64,000 nt of DNA from Phycomyces blakesleeanus NRRL 1555(-) (taxonomy: Eukaryota > Mucoromycota > Mucoromycetes > Mucorales > Phycomycetaceae): assembly GCF_001638985.1 (NCBI RefSeq), contig NW_017265143.1:310001-374000 (forward strand), written 5' to 3'. The position numbers and the translations under genes are program-made. Positions 50,735-62,732 of this stretch are shown in pieces. The notes beneath the pieces were generated by a model. That model searched no databases. It had not been told where the DNA came from and worked only from the letters and a program-made list of their open reading frames with translations. The stretch's first letter is position 1, and the number at the start of each line of letters is the position of its first letter.

Positions 50735-51086
50735 ACTACATCATCTTGACTCATAAAAACCAAATCAAACCAAACCAAACACAGCACAGCACAGAATAGC
50801 ACAGCACAGAATAGCACAGCACAGAATAGCATAGCATAGCATAGCATAGCATAGTATAGCACACCAAACAAAAAAGCAAGAAAAAGTTGATTAAATGATT
50901 TTTATTATTATTATTATTATCATTATTATTATTATAATTATTAAAGCCAAATATTAAAGTATTAAAGTTATTATAAAAGAAAGAAAGAAGAAGTATGTAT
51001 ATATTATGTGTATGTATATATGTATGTGTATGTGTATGTGTATGTATATATGTATATGTGTATGTACCTATATTTATATAATGCTA
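50735..51086. repeat. Convergent gap with AGCAC/AGCAT repeats
   Basis: The 352 bases between the two F-box genes hold ACAGCACAGAAT and AGCAT units (about 50780-50863), TTA runs near 50900-50935 and GTAT repeats near 51000-51065. Both 3' ends must lie here. Confidence 0.7.
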
Positions 51087-53206
51087 TTATATATAGTCAA
51101 TGTCCCATTTGAACCCTTTGAGAAGATATCTTTCTATGGATGAGCATCTGACAGATACATAGCCTCGATGAAGATCTCGAGTCCATGAATCTCCCATAGC
51201 TCCCCGTTCGTGATATGACATCCCTGATTCTGGTTTTCTGTACTTTGCAATGTTATTTTGAAACGAGTCAAAGTATCTTTTGGCGTAGGTAGCTTGTTCA
51301 TTGGTCAAAGTTCGCAAGTACGTATCCAGATATGTGCGGGCATAACCATGCTTGGGATAGCTTTGGAATTGATGAATCCAGATTGGCTTTGAATTGGGTA
51401 CGGGGTGATAGATACCAGATATCTCGACGCCTGCATCAAGACTACCTTCCAGTTCAGGAGTAATGCTTGGTTTGTCAAGAACAATAAAGTTGATTGCGGT
51501 ATCATAAGTACAGTTGGCTCCAGATGATTGATAGAATGTTACGTCCGTAAAATCCAGAGTTTTAAGAGATACGTTGGAGATATCGATGGTCAAATTCCCG
51601 GTTTCTTGTAAGATTGATCCTCGAACCTTGATACTTCTCAATGAAAGATTCTTCAATTGCCGACATCGTAAAGAGATATAATTAAGCGATTCTGAACTGA
51701 GACTTGCGTGCTCAAACTTCACTGATTCCAGTCCGTGCAGGGAGATAGTATCTGACGTTCTTTGTGATACAACAATGTTCTCTGAAGATAATCTCAGGGT
51801 TTTCAGGGCAGGACAACGATCCAGAATCCGATCCAACCAGATTGAGCCCCAGCTTGAATAAAGATTCAGCTCAACTAGATTTGTCCAGAAAGTGAGGTCA
51901 ACTAGAGGCATCCATTGACTTGAATAGTCATAGCATTTTAAGGTGAGCGTCTCAAGGGTTGATACGTTTGCATCAATAAATTTGTAGACGACATCTTCTG
52001 GTGTTTGCTGTGAGACTAAAAATATATATTCATAAAAAAAAAGAATAGAGAGAATTAGAAAAAAATTAAATAAAAATAAAAGGTGTGGTAGAAAGCACTG
52101 TGGGTACGTTATATATATATTCTACTCTAAAACAACCCCTAAAGCCCTGATTTTTTTTTGGAAAATTTTCGCCCCAAAAAATGCCCCTCCTCCTATTCCT
52201 CTTCTTCCTTTACTTATTCTTATTTCTCTTCTATTAATTGTGTTATATTACCATATTGCGAGTTGCTTTTAGACTCTGCAGTGTATTCGATATTCTTCAA
52301 TTTTAGGCCGTGCTCATAAAGTAATTTACAGAGTACTCCGTGTGGGTATTCGTTGTTTTCGCATTCTTTAATTGAGATTGTTTCAAGACGGGGAAATATA
52401 TTTGACAGCTTTGAAAGCAACAATCTGTCGGTTCCATAGTCTGCGTATGTTGTGTCAGGATTTGCTGCAATGTTGCATCTGAATGTGTGTAGGTTGGGAT
52501 ATTTGGAAGCAAAGTAGTACAACCATGGGATATCGATTGACTCATAAAAGAAATTCGCAGTCGTCAAATTGTTTGCTGGCGAGATCGTATCGATCTCTTC
52601 AATGTCTTCTGGGTATATTGACTCAAATGCGACATCCATCTGCAGATATTCGAGCTGAGGAAGGTAGGTGTGTATGACTTCAAGAGCTTGCCATCTATAT
52701 GGAATATTTCCGCTTCCATAATCTTCTGTGATATGTAGTTTCCTGAGATGTGGCAAGAGTGACAAAGCGTAGAGCATTTCTTCCATGTCGTCGTCAGATT
52801 CCATTCGTTGCTTGTAGATTTCTAGATCTACCAATGATGACCAGAGACTCCAATCAGCGTTGGTCTCGGATATATCCAAGCTCTGAGATACGGTTGGTAT
52901 TTTGAGGTGTTTGATATTGTTAAAAAGGGATTGTATAGTATGGAGTTGTTTGTCGTTTATGTTGAGTCTTGTCCCAAGGGTCAAGCTGGTGACAAGGCTT
53001 CCAAATTTCTGATAGCAGCTTGGGTTGGTGGTTGATACTCTGCAAATAGTGTTGAGTGTCTGTTTGTCGCTGATAGTGATAGAGTCCCACATGGACTCTT
53101 GGAATGGTGAAGTCCATGCTTTACAGACTGTGGTGCAGTTGAGTTTATCTTGAGTGGTCAAGACTCCCGCAATCTCCAAAAGAATTTCGAATGGTAATGT
53201 TGACAT
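51087..53206 (-). CDS. F-box / LRR-like protein, paralogue of the upstream neighbour
   Basis: The encoded protein (627 residues) is built from two exons, 53206-52252 and 52015-51087, joined across a 236-base intron. The F-box is at about residues 3-45 (LPFEILLEIAGVLTTQDKL, then CKAWTSPFQESMWDSI). LRR-like repeats follow (LEYLQMDVAF, LVELNLYSSW, LKTLRLSSENIV, YISLRCRQLKNLSLRSIKV). The C-terminal part (TYAKRYFDSFQ...RYLLKGFKWDIDYI) matches the same region of the protein encoded at 48650-50734. The two genes are tail to tail, only 352 bases apart, and clearly paralogous although diverged. The likely role is an SCF substrate adaptor with unknown target. The paralogue has no intron at this site, so an intron was gained or lost after duplication. 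Confidence 0.87.
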
Positions 53207-53717
53207 GTTTGCAAAAGAGCAATAGAGTTAATTATTGTCTAGCTTTTTTTTTTCTTCCTTTTCTTCTTTATTTCGATTAGAATGAATTTTAACTATTTTA
53301 TTCAATACAACAGAAACACAAGAAGTCCAATAAAGGCAATTGGCCTGTAAAAAGGCACACCAACTGGGGTTTAATTACCAATTGTGAGCTGAGTAAGACC
53401 AAAGATGAATTACAGCGCAATTCCTATTGGACTGCTTTATTTTACGGTTATTGCTTTCTGCCCTCTTTTTACCACAATACTTGTGCCAAAATGTTCTGTT
53501 TGAATAGCTTTCCACAATGCATCATGTGCCTTCGTGGATATTATCCCAATATGTATGTGTCTTAAATGGAAATTATTTCTCGTTTTGGATATCAAAAATT
53601 CAGAATATAGCCTGACCACACTTGCTTAGTATGACCCCTTTCTAGTATTACAGTACCTCCACCGCCAATTGAACAATCCTTTTTTTTATTCTTTTTTTTT
53701 TTGCTGAAAATAGCAAG
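53207..53717. other. Upstream region of the second F-box gene
   Basis: It should contain the promoter of the minus-strand F-box gene. A 60-residue open frame on the minus strand at 53619-53437 (LISKTRNNFHLRHIHIG) resembles one on the plus strand near 56.65 kb. It is probably an outer, more diverged part of the inverted duplication. Confidence 0.4.
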
Positions 53718-54619
53718 TAGTTGGATAATAGAGAGATAAAAAAGCATTTCATTTTTCAGTAGTTTGGTCCAAAAGAAGGAATCTATTTGCCCACATGTTT
53801 GAAAATAAATTGGTCATTTCATAAAAGTACATTTGGTCATACTCATCGTTTACAGCTCATTTTAGACTGCATTGTGTTGGTTTTCTTATAGCAAATGATA
53901 TAGAGTATGTTTAATATGGTAGCAGAAGTGTGTCCTTAAACGTTACGGCAATGAAAGGAAATTCTTAGTGTTGAATGAAATGCTTATCTACCCAACAAAT
54001 TGACTTTTTCCACACCTTCGTCTTAACACGCTGTCCATATCATTTTGCATTTGTTTTTGTCCAAGAACTTCTTCTACAAAGCTGAAATATTTACTCTTAG
54101 TGATTTGTATAGGTGTAACTGAAATAGAACCTTGTCCAATGCGCTGTTTCTTGGATATTTTTTTTGTGGAATATATACAATGTTGTGCATACTTTGCGAC
54201 ACGTTGTTGGACAGGCGAGTAGGCAGAAGTATTGTTATTGACACCTTTTTGATTTTATTGAGTCATTATCGTATTGTAGAATAATTCAATATCCGTTTCC
54301 TAGACTACTCTGGTGTTCAGCTCATTTGTAATCTTTGTTGTAACTCTGGATTAGCATATTCTTCTAATGCAGTAATATGCTTTTATTTCTGTGTCATGAA
54401 ATGGACCAATGCAAGCATATCTGATAATGTACTTGCTTGGAAGCATTTGACTATAGAGTTACTTATAGACCAAGATCTTTTTCTTATTTTTTTTTTGCCC
54501 ACAATAGACTGTTCAACTCATAGAATGATTGTTTATTAGCCTTTGTAAAGCTTTCGTCTTAGATCTCTTTGCACAAAAACCAATCAGTATTAATAATTAC
54601 CAATATTATTGGAGGCGAA
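53718..54619 (+). repeat. Left arm of a long inverted repeat
   Basis: The arm begins TAGTTGGATAATAGAGAGAT and matches the reverse complement of 55299-56185. From about 53845 to 54545 the two arms look almost identical, with only a few changes. The inner end (54555-54619) and outer end (53745-53845) are more diverged, including a roughly 20-base indel near 53810-53840. Confidence 0.92.
53988..54254 (-). pseudogene. Open frame of 88 codons in the left arm
   Basis: Read outward on the minus strand, this frame is the twin of 55668-55934. It contains AYSPVQQRVAKYAQHC and KYFSFVEEVLGQKQMQND and ends at a stop just before the arm's outer part. It has no starting ATG. Composition suggests an old protein-coding sequence, possibly from a transposase, but I cannot assign a family. 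Confidence 0.4.
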
Positions 54620-55298
54620 CATGTACCATACAAATATTCAAATGATAGTCCATTGCCCTTGCAATAAAATTACCCGAAACCAACTTTTGAGCTTCTACTA
54701 TAACAGGCGTCAGATTCTTGACAAAAGCACTAATTATTGAAATAATATGCAATAACTTACAGCCTTTTACTATCCTTGTATTGTGGATACTGGTATTTAT
54801 GACTCATTACTAGTTATGGAATCTTACATTTTACAAGCGTCTCTTGTCAGAAGGCTTATTCCAGGTGACGAAAAGCCCAGTAATTCTCGGTTGTCCTCCA
54901 TACGAAGGTCGCATGTTATGAAGTTTTTGAGAGGTGAACTTATCAGGAATAATCTGATGAAGCCGAGGTCGAATAGATAACGAATCAATGAAGAGATGTC
55001 ACTGTGCTATACGAATGTCGTATGGAATACGAAGTTTCTAGAACTATATCCAAAACTATTACGAATAATACATTCCAACCAGAAGTATACAAGGATTTCC
55101 ATTAGCCATTGCGATTTTAGTGTTCCTATACCTCCAGGGTATATTTATTTTAACTTTTATCATTGGTTTTCCATGGGTCTTACATGATAGACACAATAAA
55201 GAAAGCGGTATATTATCTTAGGTACTACCATTATCAGCGAGTTCAAAAAGAGCTTGTAGGTTTGGGCTTATAACAAAAGGTCCATGTGCAAGTTGGGA
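54620..55298. other. Spacer of the long inverted repeat
   Basis: About 680 bases separate the arms. Two short plus-strand frames lie here: 54783-54980 (65 residues, basic, ...VRRLIPGDEKPSNSRLSS) and 54996-55187. Neither resembles a known family. They could be remains of the same element as the arm ORFs. Confidence 0.5.
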
Positions 55299-56185
55299 TT
55301 CGCTTCCAATGATATTTGGTAATTAATACTGATGGGTTTTTGAGGAGACTACTAAAAAACACACAAACAAAAGCTTTATAAAGGCTAATAAACAGTCATT
55401 CTATAAGTTGAACTGTCTATTGTGGGCAAAAAAAATAAGAAAAAGATCTTGGTCTATAAGTAACTCTATAGTCAAATGCTTCCAAGCAAGTACATTATCA
55501 GATATGCTTGCATTGGTCCATTTCATGACACAGAAATAAAAGCATATTACTGCATTAGAAGAATATGCTAATCCAGAGTTACAACAAAGATTACAAATGA
55601 GCTGAACACCAGAGTAGTCTAGGAAACGGATATTGAATTATTCTACAATACGATAATGACTCAATAAAATCAAAAAGGTGTCAATAACAATACTTCTGCC
55701 TACTCGCCTGTCCAACAACGTGTCGCAAAGTATGCACAACATTGTATATATTCCACAAAAAAAATATCCAAGAAACAGCGCATTGGACAAGGTTCTATTT
55801 CAGTTACACCTATACAAATCACTAAGAGTAAATATTTCAGCTTTGTAGAAGAAGTTCTTGGACAAAAACAAATGCAAAATGATATGGACAGCGTGTTAAG
55901 ACGAAGGTGTGGAAAAAGTCAATTTGTTTGGTAGATAAGCATTTCATTCAACACTAAGAATTTCCTTTCATTGCCGTAACGTTTAAGGACACACTTCTGC
56001 TACCATATTAAACATACTCTATATCATTTGCTATAAGAAAACCAACACAATGCAGTCTAAAATGAGCTGTAAACGATGAATACGATTGATTTATTTTCAA
56101 ACATGTGAGCAAATAGATTCCTTCTTTAGGACCAAACTACTGAAAAATGAAATGCGTTTTTCTTTATCTCTCTATTATCCAACTA
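55299..56185 (-). repeat. Right arm of a long inverted repeat
   Basis: This is the reverse complement of the left arm, ending ATCTCTCTATTATCCAACTA. Flanking DNA outside the two arms does not match directly, which marks the boundary. Confidence 0.92.
55668..55934 (+). pseudogene. Open frame of 88 codons in the right arm
   Basis: This is the same reading frame as in the left arm, with the same length and stop position (TAG after ...GKSQFV). Short coding-like pieces also precede it in other frames (LEEYANPELQQRLQMS near 55555). That fits a decayed gene whose C-terminal exon stays open. Confidence 0.4.
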
Positions 56186-59100
56186 ATATCCTCAACCACG
56201 AAAAGCACAGAAATAAGCAAGTACATCCAAACTATATACTGCATGCACCATTTGTACCAATGTTTCGCACACGAAAAAAAATTCAGACATTGATAAAAAT
56301 AATTATCAAACATAGAAAAATTAAAACAAAAAAATAAGCACATGACTAGTAGAAAATTTCAAATACCTTTATTGTTTTTGCCTTTGTCATTATCAATCTT
56401 ACATTAAGAACAAATATGAAATCCAAGAACTTGAAGCATGTATAATAGAGTACTTTACTCAAAGCTCTTTAATGTTCCAGTGGCTGTTTATTGTTCGTAT
56501 TCGAAGAGGTTTTCTTTTTTATTCTTTTCTTTCGAATTACAGGTCAATTTAGCACTATCCCACACTTTGTCCACTTTAAAAATATGGATTTTATTTTTAT
56601 TTTTGTCTGAAATTTAGTATTATTATTTTTTTATGTGCGAAACATTAGTACAAATAGTGTATTTGATATCCAAAAGGAGAAGTAATTACCATTTAAAGCA
56701 TGTCCATATGCATATAAATGGTTCTTTTACATTTACATTTACATTTACACACACACACACATATATATATATATATCTGGTTTTCCAATTTTTCGGTTCT
56801 GATATCTATTTATTTGTCTATCTATCTATCGGTCTGTCAGTTGGCTTGGCTGTCTGACTGGCTGTCGTTATTACGATCTTGTAGCCAGGAACAGCTATTA
56901 AAGGATATACATAAGACAATCCATGACAGCCCTTTTAAAAAATAATCTCAAAATCTACCTATAAAGTAAAAATCATTGTTGATTTGGCAATTTTCATCAC
57001 TTCAGTAACCATTTACTTAATCTATTCTTTTGCTTACCTTTTTAAGATCTTTGGTGATTTATTGCCTTTTTTCTTATTTTTGCCCACAGGATTTTCTTTC
57101 TTTTCTTTTAAATACTACGCTCCGATATTTTGCCGTGAAAAATATAGAAGACTTTATTAGTGATAAACGAGCCACTTTATTATATACATGGCCCTTTTTT
57201 GTTCTTCTCAAATAACTCATTTTCTTTCACTATAATTAAATGCTTGCTTTATTAATATCATTAGCAAATATTCCACTCATATCGCTTCTTACCATCTCCA
57301 GCGAATATATCAATATATATATATATATAACAATGGCCAAGTCTATCGAACTTGAGGATATACCGCAATTGCATTTTGAAATAAACCATGCTTTATAATA
57401 CAATTGATATAGAGTGTATTCAATAGTACTCTTATTGCTTTGAGGTCTTCTATTACTATCATAATCTCCTATAATATAGACTCTCCTTCCCTCTATCTTT
57501 TTCTTTTTCTATAAATTGTTTATACTACTATATACGAATATAATTTCTCTAGCTTTTTACAGATATAGAGTATAGCCTATAGATAGCATGTTGATATTTG
57601 GGAAATTTAGAAATCTAGGAATCTAGGAATCTAGAAACATATATCATTGTTGTACTTTCAATATATTAGTAATTTATTATATGTTTTTCAATACTGAAAA
57701 GAAGAAAAGAAGATATCCGGATATAAATCAGTTCACAAGTATGACTCTAGATATCTCCAAGAAAATCCCTTTTTATCTTCGGTCTCTCCGTTATTAGCAT
57801 AGCATTAAATGAATGTTATCATGTACTATTAAACAAGAGCAGCCCCAAGTATCAATTGATAAGCAACATGCTGATAGAAAAAATCACTTTTAATTATACA
57901 ATAATCACTATTTTACCTTCACTTTGACTTCTTTTTTAGAAATAGTCATAGGCAAGTTATTGTACCTCTCAATATCTAATCACGCCAGGGATTACAGATA
58001 TTATGTATTTTGTGTGCATACTTGATACAAAAAGGGAGAGGAGACAATCTTCGTTTATATATTTTATATACACAAACATTTTGGTTACTTCAACGCCATT
58101 ATAGGCTTACTTTTACTCCCTCTTTAATCTCACCCGGTTATCGATCTCAATCGATAAATTATATATATTGTTATTCAAGGCGCATGCATAAGGTATATCA
58201 GGTATGCAGTCTGTTAATGAAATCTACCTCTCCATAAATTCAGTATGGGTGGCATCATACTATAATTACACCATTTTGTTACAGTGAGTGTTGCCTATGG
58301 GCTTTGTCATTTGATGTGATGCTTTCAATTCAATGTGTGGGACAGACTTGGAATACCAACTCCATGTAAGTTATTGAAAGAATAGCACTAGCTTCTTTTG
58401 GGATGTGCAAAAGCCCTTGTGTCTTCTGTTTATTCTTACTACATGCCCGTAAGGCTTGGATATTCTCATAAACACTTTTAAGAATATTTGTATGTAGTTG
58501 TGATATATCATAGCCCCCCTTTTTTTTTAAAAAAAAACATGGCTTAAATTATATAAAAAAGACTTGCAGGATGCTAAATCTGTTTCATATTATGCACTTT
58601 ATTCATAAATTGTTCAAGGTGTTGGTCACAGATCGAGGGCCGCCGAGATAATCAAACAATTGACTAAATTTCGACTCCTTTATTGAGCTTATAAACGATA
58701 GGGAAATAAAGATAAAGTCAAAGATAAAGAGATAATATATATATATATATATAGTTAATTACAAAAACAGACAAACCAAAAAGTACACACACATACATAC
58801 ATACACAATTCCTTTACTTATATATCTCATCCGAGCCAAACCCGGGTTCTGTGCAGCTTGTTAGTACTTAATCAAGTTTTTGTTTTGTTGGGGAGATGGT
58901 AAGGGCGTGTCACAGTAGTGTTGCTTTTGGTTGCTATAGCTTTAGATGTATCACTCCAAACAGTTATCTCCTTATAATATTCTTGAAACCCCATTATTTT
59001 GTAGTTAAGTTTATGGTTGTGGTTGTGGTTGTGGTTTTGATCGTGGCTGTGTTCGTTCCGATCGCTTTGGTATTAGGCCTTTTTTTTAAAAAAAAAAAGA

Positions 59101-60697
59101 ATAAAGAGGAAAGGTCGAAAGTTTAATACAAACAACCTTTCTTTAGCTTTTCCTTCTAGCAATCGGAGACAATTATCTTTTTTTTTTAAAAAAAAAGGCC
59201 CTGAAAAGCTTCTCTCTCTTTGGTTTGTGCTTTGGGGTATATGTGCTATATATATGTATACTACTTGGAATATTTGTCTAGGATGTTCTCTACTAAGATT
59301 GTGCGCAAAATCTAGTACACTTGCTTAACGTTTGGGTTGAATAAAAGAAAACTCTTTTTTATCCCTTGTTTTAATCCACTACCAATGTAGTAACTGCAGT
59401 ATATAATTTGTTAAAATTCTATGTCTTGCATAAAAAGCCGTCCCCTTTATATTTCTTGTTTTTAATTTTAAGTTTTATTCTTATCAATTATAACAATGAG
59501 ACTTCTTTCACTAATATACCAGATCGATTCATAAATAAAGTAGATATAGGTGTGTATTGGGTAAAGCAGATTCAAGCAAGATATTAAAGTCAACAGAAAA
59601 TAAAGAATATAGAAAGTTATTACTACAATCATAGACACCAAATAGTATAAAGTGTAAAGTGTATGTAAAATGCAATGAGGGAGTCATATAGGAAAGCCTT
59701 AGGACCTGTAAATGTGCACAGGGCTCCACGAACACTGCCAGATAAGCTCACAACGTGTGATATAAAAAATCTTGAAAAATATTTTGATGGTTGTCTTTCA
59801 AAGCTGTCCCATGATTTGACGATGGGAAAGGTCACTAAAAGGCTACATGACTGGACAGATGTAAGGTAACAAAAAGTAATTAAAAAAGCGTGCCATTATC
59901 ATACGATACAAAAAATAGATTAGCTAAAATTTTTCTGAAATAACCTTTGTAAGAAGTAACTCGTATCAACTTCTACACAATGTTACTATCTACCGATAAA
60001 GACCGAGAGTTTAATATGACTTTAAAGAGGATGAGATATAATATGTGCATAAAGTAATCAAAGTGGATTACACATTTAAGAGTATACTTTACGCAATTCC
60101 ATCTTAAGCTTAGATAGCTTGAAAAATACTTGGATGATATTCCAATGTTTTGATTAGAAAAGAAGTTTGGCTACATCTTTAGCTCACTCAAGACCAATAT
60201 CAGCTTGTGGGCGAGCTGTCAAAGATATTATGTTTCTATAACAAATTCTATATACTACAAAAAGACTTAGGTAGGAAGATGACCTGCCCACTCTACTCTA
60301 CTCCCCTCTCCTCTATCAACTTGCTCGTTTAAAGAGCTCTTGCACACCTCCAATAAAATAAGTGTATAAAGTAAAAATGAGACATTCAAAAGATAAAGAT
60401 TTTTTGCCTTTTTGCCCAAACAAGTATGCCAAATAAATAATGATAATAACACTTATATGTATATGGCTATATATAATACTTATAAAAAAACCGTGCAGAC
60501 AAACAAGGATTGATTTGATTTTATAAACTCGTTTCTACCTGCTCATCCCAAGTGTCTTGGTTTTTTTTTAAAAAAAAAATAATCTTGAAAATTACTGTCA
60601 AGATCTTTATAGTCAAAGCTCGATATGGTTATAGTAATGAGAAAATCAAAAAAGCATATTACTACTACTATCATTACAATTATATATCGTAAAGGTT
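56186..60697. other. Gene-poor AT-rich region
   Basis: I see no supported gene. It holds ATTTAC and CA repeats near 56730-56762, T-run/A-run dyads at 58520, 59080 and 59178, and TGGTTG repeats near 59012-59035. A 64-residue frame at 59675-59869 (RTLPDKLTTCDIKNLEKYF...) looks protein-like but stands alone and may be a relic. Confidence 0.45.
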
Positions 60698-60960
60698 ATT
60701 GAATTTGCTGCTGAAATAAAAATAAAAATAAAAAAATCATTTTGATCCAAATGAGCAAATGGAATCCAAAAAATCGGCTACAGCTCCAAAGTAATCAAGC
60801 AAACCGCTTTTAAATGTATAAGTAACCTAATAGAGCATATTTATATCTATCACTTCAACGTTATTTGACATTTATTGCTTCAATATTGATTAAAATACTT
60901 TATTCTTTCACTCTAAAAAACCATTTATTGATAGAAATATGGATATTTACACCAAAAAGT
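60698..60960 (+). repeat. Dispersed repeat, copy 2
   Basis: This is the partner of 44911-45165 in the same orientation. It continues through CTTTATTCTTTCACTCTAAA and GGATATTTACACCAA, words also present at 45115-45170. Confidence 0.65.
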
Positions 60961-62160
60961 CCAATTTTGATGTCATCTTTTCCTCAGGATGACACGGTGG
61001 TTTCTTGTATCGCTCATCGCAGTGAACTTCGAAGTAGTGATGTAGCTGTAGAAATGATTCTAAGTAGTTAAATAGCTCTTTTTATTTGTTCCTTAATAAA
61101 ATTGTCTTTCCACCCATATTTATTTTCTTGTCACCGAGTTGGACATTTGCACCACATAAATAACCCACCGTGTGTCATGTTAATGTGTTATTTTCTTTTA
61201 CTTCTATTTCATTGACTTTTAAATGAATCTGTTTGCTCTTCCGAGTTATTTTTCAATTAAAAGGTCTAAGGGCAAGCATTATACGATGCTTGTAAAAATT
61301 CTTCGACTCCTTCTCCAAGAACAATGTCAATAAGGTAGTTGTAGCTCATTGTTGTTTTGTTTTAATAAAAAATATTGCAAAATAAAGAGCACAAGAAATA
61401 ATACAAAAAATGCACACACTATGATGGCATTTTAGAGGTCAAGTACTCCAAAGATATCTTGAGTAACATATAGCTTCAAAATTGTTTTGGGAATGGCTTG
61501 GGCGATGGGTCTGTTGGAACGCCAAGCTGTAAGGTCTAAGGTCGTGAAGAGCACCTTAAATAACTGCCATTTTTTATTAAGTAAAAAATGGTAGTTATGT
61601 TACAATTTTCTCCGCCGTAGTGGAACTCACACCATCTCGCAGCTAAATGTTACCAGGTAACAGTGCATTGTGTGTCGTTCTTAACACAATTGCTGTTGGC
61701 TCCACCCCGACTTCAGATATGGTATTGGCTCTCCTAGCCGCGCTTTTATTTTCAGAAAATACAGAATATTCGTATCGAAATCACCGTTTATGACATAAAT
61801 TTGAACGCAACCGTAAAAGCAAATGGCCAAAAATACAGTATCGAAATAGCCATGAACGCAAATTATGATATAGCACTGGACGATGGTTATATTATTATCA
61901 TTAGCTTAAAATAATAAAAAAACAATTGAAATATTGATATAATGTAAGATACACATGCAGTATTATGAAGGTTTAGTGAAACACAGCATCTGATTTCACA
62001 GTAGATGTGTTAATATGGAGCAAAATATTTAACAAATATTCTCAATTTGGGTCCATGGCTATTTAGATAGTGTATTCTACATCAAAGACATATGAGGGAA
62101 ATTTTATTATTCAAAGATTTTTATAAAATAAATATAAAGTAAATGTAATATAGTATAAGA
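60961..62160. other. Intergenic DNA with slightly GC-richer patch
   Basis: No gene is seen. The patch 61480-61750 is richer in G and C and holds a strong hairpin and a TGTTACC-A-GGTAACA palindrome (61648-61662). It may be a fragment of an old mobile element, but no coding match or long terminal repeat pair was found. Confidence 0.4.
61560..61598. other. 17-bp stem hairpin
   Basis: The arms ATAACTGCCATTTTTTA and TAAAAAATGGTAGTTAT pair with one mismatch (a G-U pair in RNA) around a five-base loop TTAAG. There is no run of Ts directly after it, so it is not an obvious Pol III terminator. Confidence 0.8.
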
Positions 62161-62253
62161 TGGTCAAGTTCATGCTACTTCAGTCCAGTCCAGTCGATTC
62201 CAGTCAAGTCCAGTTGATTTTTTTTGTCCAGTTGATTTTTTGAGCCTTTTTCT

Positions 62254-62520
62254 TTGTCCAGTCAATTTCACGGAATAGTAATAATGGAATAGTTTTGGTA
62301 TTGAAAAGAATAAAAGGATGATTTGAACTTTTTTTTTTCTTGCTTTTTTTTTGCTTTTTTTTTGTCCGAACACAGCACACAGTAAAGGGGATAATTCGGA
62401 CTTTTTGATTTTGAATTTTTTTTTTTGATTTTTTTTGTCCAGTCAATTTCACAGAATAGTAATAAGAGAATAGGTTTTGATATTGAAAAGAATAAGAGGA
62501 GGGGTTTTTGGTATTGCTCT
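62254..62520 (+). repeat. Direct duplication with TGTCCAGTCAATTTCAC
   Basis: Two copies of about 85 bases start near 62254 and 62437, each with TTGTCCAGTCAATTTCAC, GAATAGTAATAA and TATTGAAAAGAATAA. They are separated by about 100 bases of T-rich sequence. Confidence 0.85.
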
Positions 62521-62732
62521 TTTTGCTCTTTTTGTTTTTTTTGAGCATTTTTTTTGAGCATTTCTTTTGTTTTTGTTCAAAGACTTCATTTGCTTTGCAT
62601 GTATATAAGGGGATTTCATACCTTGTCCTAATCCAGAGTCTTGTTCCAGTTCGCAGCCTTGCTTCAGTCCAGGTCCAGGTTCCAATGCAGAGTTCTTCCG
62701 GTTTGTTCATCTTTTTTTTTTTTGTTTTTTTA

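Noticed and set aside
61598..61662. LTR ends (TGTTAC...GTAACA)
   Set aside because: The interval is far too short, and there is no second LTR, primer-binding site or coding remnant.
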